Positions 28,158-39,113 of a stretch of 64,000 bases of DNA are shown here, in pieces. The stretch lies in contig JAOSJZ010000001.1 of the NCBI GenBank assembly GCA_027493885.1, positions 2,040,622-2,104,621 on the forward strand, given 5' to 3'. The notes below the pieces were generated by a model that saw nothing but the letters and a program-made list of their open reading frames with translations, was not told the DNA's origin and made no database searches. The position numbers were made by a program, and so were the translations under genes. Source of the DNA: Gaiella sp. (GTDB lineage: Bacteria > Actinomycetota > Thermoleophilia > Gaiellales > Gaiellaceae). Positions within the stretch are counted from its first letter, which is position 1, and each line of letters starts with the position of its first letter.

Positions 28158-30109
28158 GCCGGAAGGAAGCCCCTGTGACCTCGACCACCGAACCGCACTC
28201 GCAGCACGGGCTCCGGCCCGGCGACCCGCCGCCCAGGCGTCGTGGGATCTTCATGCGCCCGGGCTACCTCCGCGCGTCGTGGGTCACGCCGCTCTTCTTC
28301 CTGATCGGGATGTACATCGTGGTCGCGCTCCGCGCGCTCGCGGGCTGGGATCCGGTCTACGACTGGGAGTACATCGTCCTGATCGCGGGCATGGTGACCG
28401 CCCCGATCGGCTTCCTGCTCGGGATGGGCGTGTTCGACTACTGGCTGTACTGGATCTCCGGCCGGCCGACCGTCGCCGACGACCACGCGAGCCACGGTGC
28501 CTACAGCTGGAAGGACTACTTCAAGGTCAACACCGATCACAAGGTGATCGGGATCCAGTACCTCGTGACGACGTTCTTCTTCTTCGTCGCCGGCGGCTTC
28601 CTCGCGATGCTGTTCCGCGCCGAGCTGGCCGAGCCGGGGATGCAGTTCTTCGACACGCAGACCTTCAACGGGCTCGTGTCCGCGCACGCGACCCTGATGA
28701 TCTTCGTGTTCATCATCCCGGCCTTCGCGGGTCTCGCGAACTTCGCCGTGCCGCTCATGCTCGGCGCCCCGGACATGGCGTTCCCGCGCCTGAACGCGCT
28801 CAGCTTCTGGATGCTCCCGGTCGCCGGCGCGCTCTTCCTCGCGAGCTTCCTCGCGCCGGGCGGCGCCTTCGCTACCGGCTGGACGAGCTACGCGCCGCTC
28901 GCCTCGGAGCAGCCGTTCGGCCAGGTCTTCTTCAACATGGGCGTCCAGTGGGCGGGCGCGTCGTCGATCGCGACCGCGCTCAACTTCCTCGTCACGATCA
29001 TCACCATGCGCGCGCCGGGGATGACCTTCTGGCGCATGCCGCTCCTCGTCTGGGCGAACTTCACCACCTCGCTCCTCGTCGTGATCGCGACGCCGTTCAT
29101 CGCCGGGTCGCAGTTCTTCGTGATGTTCGACCGGGTGATGCACACGAGCTTCTTCACGCCGGACAACGGCGGCTACGTGCTCGGCTACCAGCACATCTTC
29201 TGGTTCTACTCGCACCCCGCCGTCTACATCATGGTCCTGCCCGGCTTCGGGATCATCTCCGAGGTGATCTCCGTGTTCAGCCGCAAGCCCATCTTCGGCT
29301 ACCGCCTGATGGCCGTCTCGTTGATCGGGATCCTCGTGCTCGCGTTCTCCGTCTGGGCGCACCACATGTTCGTCGCCGGGATGGCCGACTGGCTACGCAT
29401 CCCGATGATGATCTCGACCCTCCTGATCGCGGTGCCGACCGGAATCAAGGTGTTTTCGTGGTTGGCAACGCTCTGGGAGGGGAAGCTTCACCTCTCGACG
29501 CCGATGCTGTTCGCGCTCGGCTTCATCTCGACGTTCGTGATCGGAGGCCTCTCCGGCGTCTACGTCGCCTCCGTCCCGATCGACATCCACGCCTCCGACA
29601 CGTACTTCGTCGTTGCGCACATCCACTACGTCCTCTTCGGCGGCTCCGTGTTCACGATCTTCGCGGGCCTCTATTACTGGTTCCCGAAGATGACCGGCCG
29701 CATGTTCGACGAGCGTCTCGGCAAGCTCCATTTCTGGCTGACGTTCGTCACGTTCAACCTCACGTTCTTCCCCATGCACTGGCTCGGGCTCGACGGGATG
29801 CCGCGTCGCGTCGCCGACTATGCGGGCACCTACGGCGCGCTCAACATGGTGGTCTCGATCGGCTCGTTCGTGCTCGGCGCGTCCGTCGTGATCTTCGCCT
29901 ACAACATCGTCGTCAGCTGGGCGCGCGGCCCGGTCGCCGAGTCCAACCCGTGGAAGGCGATGACGATCGAGTGGCAGGTCTCCTCGCCGCCGCCGGTGTT
30001 CAACTTCGACGAGATCCCGCAGGTGGTCGGCGGGCCGTACGAGTACGGCGTCCCGGGCGCGCGTCACGCGGTGCTCAGGGGCGGAGCGCTCCAGGAGGCG
30101 CACGCATGA
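28154..30109 (+). CDS. ctaD: Cytochrome c oxidase subunit I
   Basis: NTDHKVIGIQYLVTTFFFF, YQHIFWFYSHPAVYIMVLPGFGIISEVIS, VWAHHMFVAG, VVAHIHYVLFGGSVFTIFAGLYYWFPKM. Confidence 0.96.
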   Translation: MSRKEAPVTSTTEPHSQHGLRPGDPPPRRRGIFMRPGYLRASWVTPLFFLIGMYIVVALRALAGWDPVYDWEYIVLIAGMVTAPIGFLLGMGVFDYWLYWISGRPTVADDHASHGAYSWKDYFKVNTDHKVIGIQYLVTTFFFFVAGGFLAMLFRAELAEPGMQFFDTQTFNGLVSAHATLMIFVFIIPAFAGLANFAVPLMLGAPDMAFPRLNALSFWMLPVAGALFLASFLAPGGAFATGWTSYAPLASEQPFGQVFFNMGVQWAGASSIATALNFLVTIITMRAPGMTFWRMPLLVWANFTTSLLVVIATPFIAGSQFFVMFDRVMHTSFFTPDNGGYVLGYQHIFWFYSHPAVYIMVLPGFGIISEVISVFSRKPIFGYRLMAVSLIGILVLAFSVWAHHMFVAGMADWLRIPMMISTLLIAVPTGIKVFSWLATLWEGKLHLSTPMLFALGFISTFVIGGLSGVYVASVPIDIHASDTYFVVAHIHYVLFGGSVFTIFAGLYYWFPKMTGRMFDERLGKLHFWLTFVTFNLTFFPMHWLGLDGMPRRVADYAGTYGALNMVVSIGSFVLGASVVIFAYNIVVSWARGPVAESNPWKAMTIEWQVSSPPPVFNFDEIPQVVGGPYEYGVPGARHAVLRGGALQEAHA

Positions 30110-30963
30110 ACGAGACCGAGCCGAGGCACGTCCTCGTCGTCGCGAACGAGACGCTCGTCGGGGAGGAGCTGCTCGACGCCGTCCGCCGGCGCGCGTCGCA
30201 GGGCTCCATTCGGGCCGTCGTGATCGCACCGGTGAACGAGCCGAGCGCGGGCTACGTCGTCTACCGGAACTCGCGCCGGGCGTCCGCCGGCCGGCGCGTC
30301 GACCGGATGGTCACGGCGCTCCGCGAGGCGGGGATCCCGGCGCACGGGGATGTCTTCGAGGGCGGCCCGATCGCGGCCGTGGAGGACGTGCTCGCGATGG
30401 AAGTCGTGGACGAGCTGATCGTCTCGACCCATCCCGAGCAGAAGTCGGGGTGGCTGCGCAAGAAGAACGTGCTCGCCGAGCTCCGCCGCCTCGCAGGCGA
30501 GAGGCCGTTCGAGCACGTCGTCTCCGACGTCGCGTCGCGCACAGGCGAGGCGAACGTGCTCGTCGTCGCGAACGAGACGGTCCTCGGCGAGCGCCTGCTC
30601 GATCGGATCCGGCAGCGTGCGGCCGAAGGGCCTTCGGCGTTCCTGCTCGTCTGCCCGCAAAGCGACCCGGACGCCGGCGAGTACCCCGCGGCCGAGCGAC
30701 GGCTCCGCGCGGCCCTCTCGGCGCTCCGCGACGAGGGCATCGAGGCGCACGGCGAGATCGCGCACCCCGACCCGTACACCGCGACGATGGCCGTCCTCGG
30801 CGACGAGCGGGTCGACGAGATCATCGTCTCGACGTTTCCGGGCGAGCGCTCCGGTTGGCTCCGCCGAGACGTCGTCGAGCGGCTCCGAAGGGACGCAGGG
30901 ATTCGGGTCGAGCACGTTGTCGCGGATCTCGCTCCGCGAGATCCAAGTGGGGCCAGAGCATGA
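30106..30963 (+). CDS. Tandem UspA-like two-domain protein
   Basis: Internal duplication: HVLVVANETLVGEELLDAVRRRA...DELIVSTHPEQKSGWLRKKNV and NVLVVANETVLGERLLDRIRQRA...DEIIVSTFPGERSGWLRRDVV. Confidence 0.75.
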   Translation: MNETEPRHVLVVANETLVGEELLDAVRRRASQGSIRAVVIAPVNEPSAGYVVYRNSRRASAGRRVDRMVTALREAGIPAHGDVFEGGPIAAVEDVLAMEVVDELIVSTHPEQKSGWLRKKNVLAELRRLAGERPFEHVVSDVASRTGEANVLVVANETVLGERLLDRIRQRAAEGPSAFLLVCPQSDPDAGEYPAAERRLRAALSALRDEGIEAHGEIAHPDPYTATMAVLGDERVDEIIVSTFPGERSGWLRRDVVERLRRDAGIRVEHVVADLAPRDPSGARA

Positions 30964-31027
30964 CGGCTTCGCAGGAGCGATTCGCAGTGCGCTCGGCGGG
31001 ATCGACTCCGAAGGAGGCGAGACCGCG

Positions 31028-31672
31028 GTGAGCGACATTCCGATCAGCGGTGGCCCACACCTGGCGGGGTCGCATCCGCAGGAGGCGATCCCGCACGGGC
31101 CGCCCCCCGCAAACCGCAGCTCGCGGCTCGATGCGGCAACGCTCGGGATGTTCCTCTTCATCGCGTCGGAGGCGATGCTCTTCGGCGCGTTCTTCACGGC
31201 CTACTTCTTCGTGCGCGTCGTCAACCCGACCGCGACCGAGACCTGGCCGCCCGCGCCCTTCGAGTTCCCCGTCTTCGTCGCGGGCGTCAACACCGCGATA
31301 CTCGTCACCTCGAGCTTCACCATCCACTGGGCGACGCAGGCGATCAAGCGGAACGACCGGAACGGGCTTCGCGCCGGTCTGGTCGTCACGATCCTGCTCG
31401 GCAGCGCGTTTCTTCTGACGCAGGCGATCGAGTACGCGCACGTCGGCTTCAACACGGGCGACGGCGCGTTCGCGTCGGTGTTCTTCGGTCTCACCGGGCT
31501 CCACGGCGCGCACGTCTTCGTCGGCCTCTCGCTGCTGACGATCGCCGCCGTGCGTGCCTTCCGCGGCCATTTCTCGGCCGAGCACCACCACGGCGTCGAG
31601 ATCCCCGGGATCTACTGGCACTTCGTTGACGTGATGTGGATCATCGTGTTCTTCGCCGTGTACGTGCTCTAG
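31028..31672 (+). CDS. ctaE: Cytochrome c oxidase subunit III
   Basis: TLGMFLFIASEAMLFGAFFTAYFF...GLTGLHGAHVFVGLSLL...HHHGVEIPGIYWHFVDVMWIIVFFAVYVL. Confidence 0.95.
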   Translation: MSDIPISGGPHLAGSHPQEAIPHGPPPANRSSRLDAATLGMFLFIASEAMLFGAFFTAYFFVRVVNPTATETWPPAPFEFPVFVAGVNTAILVTSSFTIHWATQAIKRNDRNGLRAGLVVTILLGSAFLLTQAIEYAHVGFNTGDGAFASVFFGLTGLHGAHVFVGLSLLTIAAVRAFRGHFSAEHHHGVEIPGIYWHFVDVMWIIVFFAVYVL

Positions 31673-31819
31673 GCACCTCGCTGCGCGAAGTGCCAGGGAA
31701 GAGCCAACGACCCGGCTCCCGGCACGGCCGTCGAAGTTCGTGCAGAGTGTTGCCATGTCGGTGCGTGCCCCGCAGGCGCGAGCCCATGCTCTCTCTGGCA
31801 CTTCCCGCAGGGAAGTGCC
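31672..31819. repeat. REPIN-like pair of hairpins
   Basis: GGCACcTCGC-tgc-GCGAaGTGCC (31672-31694) and GGCACTTCCC-gca-GGGAAGTGCC (31797-31819). Confidence 0.75.
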
Positions 31820-32458
31820 TTGAGGAATCCGCTCCGAGACGAGGCCTCCGCCTTCCAGGTTGTCCTGGTGACGCTCGGCGGCGCGATCCTGGTCGTGATC
31901 GCCGCCTGGATCTCGACGTGGCTCGGGCTCGCCGTCTTCCTCGTGCTCCTCGGCGCCGCACTCTGGGCGATCAGGGGCGGCCTGCGGCAGCGGCCGCCGC
32001 AGGCCCACGTCGTCCACGATGGCGGTCCCGCCAGGCGCATCCTCGTCGTCGCCAACGAGACGGTGGGTGGAGGCGAGCTGCGTGAGCTCATCGGCCGCAG
32101 GGCGACGGGCGTCCGCGAGGACGTGCTCGTCGTCTGCCCCGCCCTCAACTCGAAGCTCCACACCTGGACCTCGGACGAGGACGGCGCGCGGGCCGCCGCG
32201 CAGGCGCGTCTCGACGCGAGCCTCGACCGGCTACGGGGCGAGGGCATCGCCGCGCGCGGCGAGATCGGGGACGGCGACCCTTTGCAGGCGCTCGAGGACG
32301 CGCTCCGCGTGTTCCCCGCGGACGAGATCGTCATCTCCACCCATCCGCCGGGCCGCTCGCACTGGCTCGAGCGCGGCGTCGTCGACCAGGCCCGTCTTCG
32401 CTTCGACGTGCCTGTGACCCACGTCGTCGTGGATCTGGAGGCCGGTCCGCCGCTCTAA
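31820..32458 (+). CDS. Membrane-anchored single-domain UspA-like protein
   Basis: Two TM segments, then RILVVANETVGGGELRELIGRRA...DEIVISTHPPGRSHWLERGVV, paralogous to 30106-30963; TTG start tentative. Confidence 0.7.
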   Translation: MRNPLRDEASAFQVVLVTLGGAILVVIAAWISTWLGLAVFLVLLGAALWAIRGGLRQRPPQAHVVHDGGPARRILVVANETVGGGELRELIGRRATGVREDVLVVCPALNSKLHTWTSDEDGARAAAQARLDASLDRLRGEGIAARGEIGDGDPLQALEDALRVFPADEIVISTHPPGRSHWLERGVVDQARLRFDVPVTHVVVDLEAGPPL

Positions 32459-32460
32459 CT

Positions 32461-32483
32461 GGCACTTCGCGGAGCGAAGTGCC
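32461..32483. repeat. Single hairpin of the GGCACTT..AAGTGCC family
   Basis: GGCACTTCGC-gga-GCGAAGTGCC, perfect 10-bp stem. Confidence 0.8.
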
Positions 32484-32486
32484 TCG

Positions 32487-33200
32487 CTACGTGCCGGCGT
32501 TCTCCGCGACGAACGTCGCGACGGCCTCGATCTGCGCATCGCTCAGCTGGCCCTCGAAGGCGGGCATCCCGCCGCGGCCGTTCGTGATCCGGTCGAGCGC
32601 GAGCTCCTTCGACGGCTGGGTCTCGTCGAGGTTCGGGCCGACCGTGCCGGTGGCCCCCGCCGCGGCGAGCACATGGCAGGCGGCGCAGCCGGCCGAGGCG
32701 AAGAGAGCCCCGCCGTCCGTACCCCCGCCCGGCGGTGTCGGTGTCGGTGGGCTCGCCGGGTTCATCGGCTGGCCGCTCGCGTCGAGCCCGGCGACCGAGG
32801 CGACGTAGACGGCGACGTCGTCGGCGGCCTGCCCCACGACGATGTCCGCCGGCATGCCCGGGGCGCCGGTGGAGGGCGCCGTCACGGGATAGGCGATCTG
32901 CCCGCGGACGACCTGGAGGATCGTGTCCTCGCCCAGCCCGTCGATCCGGGACTGAACGAACGCATAGTCGAGGTCGGGGCCGATCGTGCCGGTTGTCCCC
33001 GCGTCGCGCAGCGTGTGGCACGAGCCGCAGTGCTGCTGGAAGAGCTCCTTGCCGCGGATCCTGTCGCCCGTCGCCTGCGTGTAGCCGACCGTGTCGCCGC
33101 AGGCCGCGAGGCCGAGCGCGGCGACTAGGCCGAGCGCGACCAGGGTGATCGCCCGCCACGAGCGTCGGCTCGCGCGAGTGCTGGGGGCCGGATGCTCCAC
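32487..33200 (-). CDS. Dihaem c-type cytochrome lipoprotein
   Basis: Lipobox LAAC; CGSCH and CAACH motifs. Confidence 0.9.
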   Translation of the reverse strand: MEHPAPSTRASRRSWRAITLVALGLVAALGLAACGDTVGYTQATGDRIRGKELFQQHCGSCHTLRDAGTTGTIGPDLDYAFVQSRIDGLGEDTILQVVRGQIAYPVTAPSTGAPGMPADIVVGQAADDVAVYVASVAGLDASGQPMNPASPPTPTPPGGGTDGGALFASAGCAACHVLAAAGATGTVGPNLDETQPSKELALDRITNGRGGMPAFEGQLSDAQIEAVATFVAENAGT

Positions 33201-33212
33201 GCGGGAGCGAGT

Positions 33213-34064
33213 CTATCCCGACGCGGCGGCGGCGGTCCCGCGGAGCTGCTTCACCTGCTCGCGGACGACGCCCGCGCTCGGGTCGTCGGGCGCGAGCTTC
33301 AGGAACTGCTCGTAGGCGGCGATCGCGGTCTGGGCGTCGCCGACCTGTTGCGCCGCCTGCGCCAGCTCGAGCTGGACGTTCGGATCGTCCGGCTGGAGCG
33401 CGACCAGGCGCTTGTAGGCGTCGACCGCGAGGGCAGCCTCCGTCTGCGCGTCCTGGAGCGCCGCGCTCACGGTCGTGCTCGCCTGCGCGTTGATCGCCGT
33501 GCCGATGGGGTCGGAGAGGACCGGCTGTCCCGACGGCGCGGTCAGGAGGAGGAAGCCCTGCGAGGGTGCAAGGAACGCGGCGCGGAACTGGGCGAGCTGC
33601 GCGTCACGCTGGCGCTCGGTCGCCCTGCTCAGATGGAGGCCGGCCAGCTCGCGGTACGCGCTCGCGTCCTTCGGGTCGAGATCGATCGCCGTGTCGAGCG
33701 CCGCGATCGCCTCGGCGGTGTTCCCCTCCGTCTCGAGCGCGGTCGCGTAGTCGCGCCACGCCTGCGGGTCCTTCGGCCGGTCTTCCGTCTTCTCGCGGGC
33801 GCTCGAGACCGACGGCCCCGACGAGCCGCCCGAGCCGCGGAAGATGTCGCCGACTCCCGTGCCGCCGGCGCCGACGCCGAAGAAGACGAATCCGAGCCCG
33901 AAGACGAGCGCGAGCAGCACGAACATCCACTTCGCGTGGCGCCGCAGCCGCGGGAAGAACATCGTGTCCTCGATCGACGGCGCGGTCTGCCCCCGGGGGC
34001 GCGCGGGCGCTACCGCAGCATGCGGCTTCGCGCTCTTCGGGCGGCTCTTCTCGAATCTGGCCAT
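33213..34064 (-). CDS. TPR-repeat membrane protein
   Basis: TM segment WMFVLLALVFGLGFVFFGVG; TPR repeats AIAALDTAIDLDPKDASAYRELAGLHL, AIAAYEQFLKLAPDDP. Confidence 0.8.
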   Translation of the reverse strand: MARFEKSRPKSAKPHAAVAPARPRGQTAPSIEDTMFFPRLRRHAKWMFVLLALVFGLGFVFFGVGAGGTGVGDIFRGSGGSSGPSVSSAREKTEDRPKDPQAWRDYATALETEGNTAEAIAALDTAIDLDPKDASAYRELAGLHLSRATERQRDAQLAQFRAAFLAPSQGFLLLTAPSGQPVLSDPIGTAINAQASTTVSAALQDAQTEAALAVDAYKRLVALQPDDPNVQLELAQAAQQVGDAQTAIAAYEQFLKLAPDDPSAGVVREQVKQLRGTAAAASG

Positions 34065-34098
34065 GCGCTCGTGCCTCGCCGGTAGCGGACCTCGCCAG

Positions 34099-35284
34099 CA
34101 ACGAGAGTAGCTGCAACCCGCTCCGGCGACCCCCGAGCACGGCCGCGACAGCAGGATCTTCAACCGGCTCGAGCGGCGACCCCTCGAGCGAGACGACGGT
34201 GATGTCGGCCCACTTGCCCGGGACGAGCGAGCCGATCTCGGCGTCGAGCCCGAGCACACGCGCGCCGCCGAGCGTGCCCAGCTCGAGCGCGTCCTCCGCC
34301 GTGAGGGCGTCGGGGCGCCGCTCGCGGGCCCGCGAGGCGACGACCGCGGTGCGCAGCTCTTCGAAGAGGTCGAAAGACGGCGTGGAGGCCGGGCTGTCGG
34401 TCGCGATCCCGACCGCGAGACCCGCGTCGAGGAGGTCGCGCAGCGGCGCGACCCCGCAGCCGAGGATGCCGTTCGAGCGCGGGCAATGCGCAACGCCGAC
34501 GCCGTGCGCGGCGAGAAGCTCGATCTCGTCGGGCTCGACGTCGACGCAGTGCGCTGCCAGCATCCGCGGGCCGAGCAGCCCCGCGCGGGCCAGCATGCGG
34601 ATGCCGGTCGTCCCGGGCGGTGGCACGAGCATCTCCGAGAAGACCGACCAGTTCCCGGATCCGTCCTCCAGGTAGGCGCGCTCGGACTCGCTCTCGGCGA
34701 GATGCGTCGCGAGCGGGAGGCCGAGCGCGACGCACTCCTCATAGAGCTCGAGTGCGCAGGTGTACGGCGCGTGGGGGGAGACGCCGAGCCGGACGCGGTC
34801 GGAGAGCACGGGCTCGATCCGGTCGCGCAGCTCGGCGAACCGGTCGATCGCAACCGCGTCGCGCCCGAAGACCTCGAGATAGGCGACCGCGCGCAGCCCC
34901 GTGAGCGCGGCCGCTTCGGCTGCCGCGCCCGCGAAGCTGCAGTCACCCACGGTCGTGATCCCCGAGCGGAGGCACTCGTGTGCGCCGTCGGTCGCGATCG
35001 CGCGCATCTCGTCGAGGTCGAGCAGTCGCTTGCGCGCGACGTGGAGCCCGATCCAGGACGAGAAGGGCAAGCCGTCACCGAATCCCGCATAGACCGCGTA
35101 CTCGAGGTGCGAGTGGCAGTTGACGAAGCCGGGCAGGATCACGCACCCGGGGAAGGCGTCGCCGGTCCCGAGCTCGGCGGCAGGGCCGACGGCGGCGATC
35201 CGGCCGTCGTCCGAGATCGCGACCGCGCCGTGCGGGACCGGCTCGCCCTCGACCGGGAGGACCCAGTCGGCCGAGACGATTCTC
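34099..35284 (-). CDS. Amidohydrolase-superfamily deaminase (frameshift near 3' end, C5 run 34130-34134; end approximate)
   Basis: FVNCHSHLEYA, HLAES, AHCVDVEPDEI, CPRSNGILGCG, GIATDSPAS metal-binding motifs; GKWADITVV. Confidence 0.85.
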
Positions 35285-36045
35285 ACAGCGCTTCCGCGGC
35301 CGACCGCTCCCAGCGTCGCTCCATCACGACCGCGATCCAGATAGACACCTCGAAGAGCACGAGGAGCGGCGCCACCTCGAGCGCGAGCGAGACCGGGTCG
35401 ACCGTCGGCAGGAGGATCGCGAAGGCGAGCATTGCGACGTAGCCGATCCGCCGGTTGCGCCGCAGGCGGTCGGCCGAGAGCACCCCCAGGCGAACGAGCC
35501 CGAGCACGAAGATCGGCATCTCGAATGCGATCCCGAACGCGAGCAGGGTGAGCGCGACGAAGGAGAGGAAGTAGCTCGCCCGGATCTGCGAGGTGTAGAG
35601 CTCCGAGTCGTAGTCGACGAGGAAGGAGAGCGCCTTCGGGAGGACGATCGCGTAGCAGAACGCGACTCCGACCGCGAAGAGGCCGGTCGCGAGCACGACG
35701 AAGAGGCCGAGGATGCGCTGCGTGTCCTCTCCTGCCGCCGGGGCGAGGAAGGCCCAGGCCTGCCAGAGGAGGATCGGGAGAACGAGTGCGATCGCAGCGT
35801 AGAAGCTGACCTTGAGCGAGGTCGTGAACGGCTCGGTGACGCCCAGCGTCACGATCGGCGTCCCCCTCGGGGACGAGATCCATCAGCCGCGAGATCAGCC
35901 TCTCGTGGAATGCGTAGGCGAGGGCGAAAGCCGGGACGATCGCGACGATGCAGACGAGCAGACGGTGCCGGAGCTCGGTGAGGTGCTCGACGAGGGTCGC
36001 CTCCTCGTCGTGGCTCAGGCGCCGCGGGACGATCCGGCGGGCCAT
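35283..36045 (-). CDS. tatC: Sec-independent protein translocase TatC (frameshift at C5 run ~35862-35866)
   Basis: LVEHLTELRHRLLVCIVAIVPAFALAYAFHERL + VTEPFTTSLKVSFYAAIALVLPILLWQAWAFLAPA...; split between two frames. Confidence 0.88.
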
Positions 36046-36062
36046 CGCGCGTGGGGGTTCTT

Positions 36063-36307
36063 AGGAGACGGTGTCGCGCTCGCGCGCGGACGGGGGTCGC
36101 GGTCGCCGGCTGCTCGGCCGCGGGCGGCAACTCCGCCACGTCGTCGACCTCGTCGTCGTCGTCGACCTTGCCGGAGACCGAGTCCTTGAACTCGCGCATC
36201 CCCTTGCCCAGTTGCCGGCCCATCTCCGGCAGCCGCTTGGGGCCGAACACGAGCAGCAGCACGAGCAGCAGGATGAGCAGCTCCCAGATGCCGATACCGA
36301 AGGGCAT
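36063..36307 (-). CDS. tatA: TatA/TatE-family translocase (frameshift at G5 run 36092-36096 near C-terminus)
   Basis: MPFGIGIWELLILLLVLLLVFGPKRLPEMGRQLGKGMREFKDSVSG. Confidence 0.9.
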
Positions 36308-36491
36308 GAGCTCAGGGTACAGCAATGCAGGGGCGATCGGACCGCGTCGGCCGGGCCGGTGACTCCGCGTGAGGGGCGGGTGGGGGAACCACGGGTTGCC
36401 CTACCCTGGTCCGGCTACCATCGGACGTGGGCGCGCGCAAGGGAGGATCTTGCGCACGACCGCTCTCTCGATCCGCAACCGAAGGACATCC

Positions 36492-37271
36492 GTGGCACTG
36501 CTCGAGATCACGAACCTGCACGTCGCGCTGGAGGACGGTACCGAGATCGTCAAAGGTGTCGACCTCGCGCTCGACACGAACCAAAAGCACGCGATCATGG
36601 GCCCGAACGGGTCGGGCAAGTCGACGTTCGCCTACGCGCTGATGGGCCACCCGGCCTACGAGATCACCGAGGGCGAGATTCGCCTCGACGGCGAGTCGAT
36701 CCTCGAGCTCGAGGCCGACGAGCGCGCGCAGCGCGGGCTCTTCCTGGCGTTCCAGTACCCGCACGCGATCCCGGGCGTCACGGTCACGAGCTTCCTCCGC
36801 AGCGCGATCAACGCGAAGCGGAAGGCGGCCAACGGCGGCGAGGAGAACCCGATCCCGGTCAAGGAGTTCCGGACGAGCCTGCTCGGTGCGATGGAGCGGC
36901 TCAGGGTGCCGCGCGAGCTGGCGCAGCGGTACCTGAACGACGGGTTCTCGGGCGGCGAGAAGAAGCGCGTCGAGATCCTGCAGATGGCGATGCTCGAGCC
37001 GCGGATCGCGATCCTCGACGAGACCGACTCCGGCCTCGACATCGACGCGTTGCGGATCGTCGCCGAAGGCGTGAACGCGCTCGTCGGGCCGGGGATGGGC
37101 GCGCTCGTCATCACCCATTACCAGCGGATCCTCAACTACGTGACGCCGGACCACGTGCACGTGTTCGTGGACGGGAGGATCGTCGCCTCCGGCGGCGCGG
37201 AGCTCGCGCTGCAGCTCGAGCAGGAAGGCTACGACCCTTTCTTGCCGGCACTAGCGGGGAGTGAGTCATGA
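36492..37271 (+). CDS. sufC: Fe-S cluster assembly ATPase SufC
   Basis: [62 protein letters not shown]. Confidence 0.96.
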   Translation: MALLEITNLHVALEDGTEIVKGVDLALDTNQKHAIMGPNGSGKSTFAYALMGHPAYEITEGEIRLDGESILELEADERAQRGLFLAFQYPHAIPGVTVTSFLRSAINAKRKAANGGEENPIPVKEFRTSLLGAMERLRVPRELAQRYLNDGFSGGEKKRVEILQMAMLEPRIAILDETDSGLDIDALRIVAEGVNALVGPGMGALVITHYQRILNYVTPDHVHVFVDGRIVASGGAELALQLEQEGYDPFLPALAGSES

Positions 37272-38680
37272 GCCAATCCGAGACCGACGTCATCCGCGAG
37301 ATCCGGGCCGACTACGGCTACGGGTGGCACGTCGAAGACAAGCCGATCTACAAGGCGCCGAAGGGGCTCTCGCACGAGCTGATCGACGTCATCTCAGACC
37401 ACAAGGGCGAGCCCGACTGGATGCGGAAGTTCCGCCACCAGAGCCTCGACTACTTCCTCGCCCGCCCGCTGCCCGGCTGGGGCGCAGACCTCACGGACAT
37501 CGACTTCGAGAACATCCACTACTACGTCCGCCCGACCGAGAAGCAGGCCGACAAGTGGGAGGACCTTCCCGCCGAGATCCTCGACACGTGGGACCGGCTC
37601 GGGATCCCGGAGGCGGAGAAGAAGTACCTCGCGGGCGTGGGGGCGCAGTACGAATCCGAGGTCGTCTACCACAAGCTCCAGGAGGATCTCGCCTCGAAGG
37701 GCGTCGTCTTCCTCGACATGGACTCGGGGCTGCGCGAGCACGAGGAGCTCGTGAAGCAGTACTTCGCGACCGTGATCCCGCAGAACGACAACAAGTTCGC
37801 CGCGCTCAACTCCGCGGTCTGGTCGGGGGGCTCGTTCATCTACGTGCCGCCGGGCGTCTCGATCGAGATGCCCCTCCAGGCCTACTTCCGCATCAACGCC
37901 GAGAACATGGGCCAGTTCGAGCGGACGCTGATCATCGTCGACGAGGGCGCGTACGTGCACTACGTCGAAGGCTGCACCGCCCCGATCTACTCGTCCGACT
38001 CGCTGCACTCCGCGGTGGTCGAGATCATCGTCAAGAAGGGCGGCCGCTGCCGCTACACGACGATCCAGAACTGGTCGAACAACGTCTACAACCTCGTTAC
38101 GAAGCGCGCGGTCGCCTACGAGGGCGCGACGATGGAGTGGGTCGACGGGAACCTCGGCTCGAAGGTGACGATGAAGTACCCGGCCATCTGGCTGATGGGC
38201 GAGGGCGCGCACGGCGAGGTGCTCTCGATCGCGTTCGCGGGCAAGGGCCAGCACCAGGACGCGGGCGGCAAGGTCGTCCATGTCGCGAAGAACACCTCCA
38301 GCGTGATCACGTCGAAGTCGATCTCGAAGAACGGCGGGCGCGGCGGCTATCGCGGCCTGCTCGAGGTCGCGAAGGGCGCCACCGGCTCGAAGTCGAAGGT
38401 CGTGTGCGACGCGCTGATCCTCGACGAGGAGTCGCGTTCCGACACCTACCCGTACATCGACGTGAAGGAGAACGACGTCGACCTCGGTCACGAGGCGACC
38501 GTCTCGAAGATCGGGGAGGAGCAGCTCTTCTACCTGATGAGCCGGGGGCTCTCGGAGGCCGAGGCGAGCGCGATGATCGTCGCCGGCTTCGTCGAGCCGA
38601 TCACCAAGGAGCTCCCGCTCGAATACGCGGTCGAGATGAACCGGCTGATCCAGCTGCAGATGGAAGGCTCCGTCGGCTAG
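37268..38680 (+). CDS. sufB: Fe-S cluster assembly protein SufB
   Basis: [58 protein letters not shown]... Confidence 0.97.
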   Translation: MSQSETDVIREIRADYGYGWHVEDKPIYKAPKGLSHELIDVISDHKGEPDWMRKFRHQSLDYFLARPLPGWGADLTDIDFENIHYYVRPTEKQADKWEDLPAEILDTWDRLGIPEAEKKYLAGVGAQYESEVVYHKLQEDLASKGVVFLDMDSGLREHEELVKQYFATVIPQNDNKFAALNSAVWSGGSFIYVPPGVSIEMPLQAYFRINAENMGQFERTLIIVDEGAYVHYVEGCTAPIYSSDSLHSAVVEIIVKKGGRCRYTTIQNWSNNVYNLVTKRAVAYEGATMEWVDGNLGSKVTMKYPAIWLMGEGAHGEVLSIAFAGKGQHQDAGGKVVHVAKNTSSVITSKSISKNGGRGGYRGLLEVAKGATGSKSKVVCDALILDEESRSDTYPYIDVKENDVDLGHEATVSKIGEEQLFYLMSRGLSEAEASAMIVAGFVEPITKELPLEYAVEMNRLIQLQMEGSVG

Positions 38681-38723
38681 GGCCAAGTAACGTTTGTTAC
38701 TTGCACTCGAAGCGCAGCTCACG

Positions 38724-39113
38724 ATGGCGGAGACGACGATCACCAGGGCCGACTTCGTCGCCGTGCCCTCGACCGACTGGGAGCGGTCGCGGGCGTTCTA
38801 CGTCGACACGCTCGGCCTCCGGCCCGACGAGCACGCGCAGGCCGAGTTCTGGGCCGGCGAGCAGTGCTTCGGGATCTGGGAGCCCGCTTCGTTCGGGATG
38901 GAGTTCGCGCCGCAGCGGAACGCGCACATCGCCCTGCACGTCGAGGACGTTGCCGTGGCGCGCGCCGAGCTGGAGGCGAAGGGCGTCGAGTTCTTCGGCG
39001 AGGTGATGGACACGGGCGTCTGCCACATGGCCTTCTTTCGCGACCCGGACGGAAACGACCTGATGCTGCACCACCGCTACGCGCCGCGCGCCGAAGGGCG
39101 GACCGACTCGTGA
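38724..39113 (+). CDS. VOC-family (glyoxalase-like) protein 1
   Basis: FVAVPSTDWERSRAFYVDTLGLRPDEH...GVCHMAFFRDPDGNDLMLHHRYAP. Confidence 0.9.
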   Translation: MAETTITRADFVAVPSTDWERSRAFYVDTLGLRPDEHAQAEFWAGEQCFGIWEPASFGMEFAPQRNAHIALHVEDVAVARAELEAKGVEFFGEVMDTGVCHMAFFRDPDGNDLMLHHRYAPRAEGRTDS

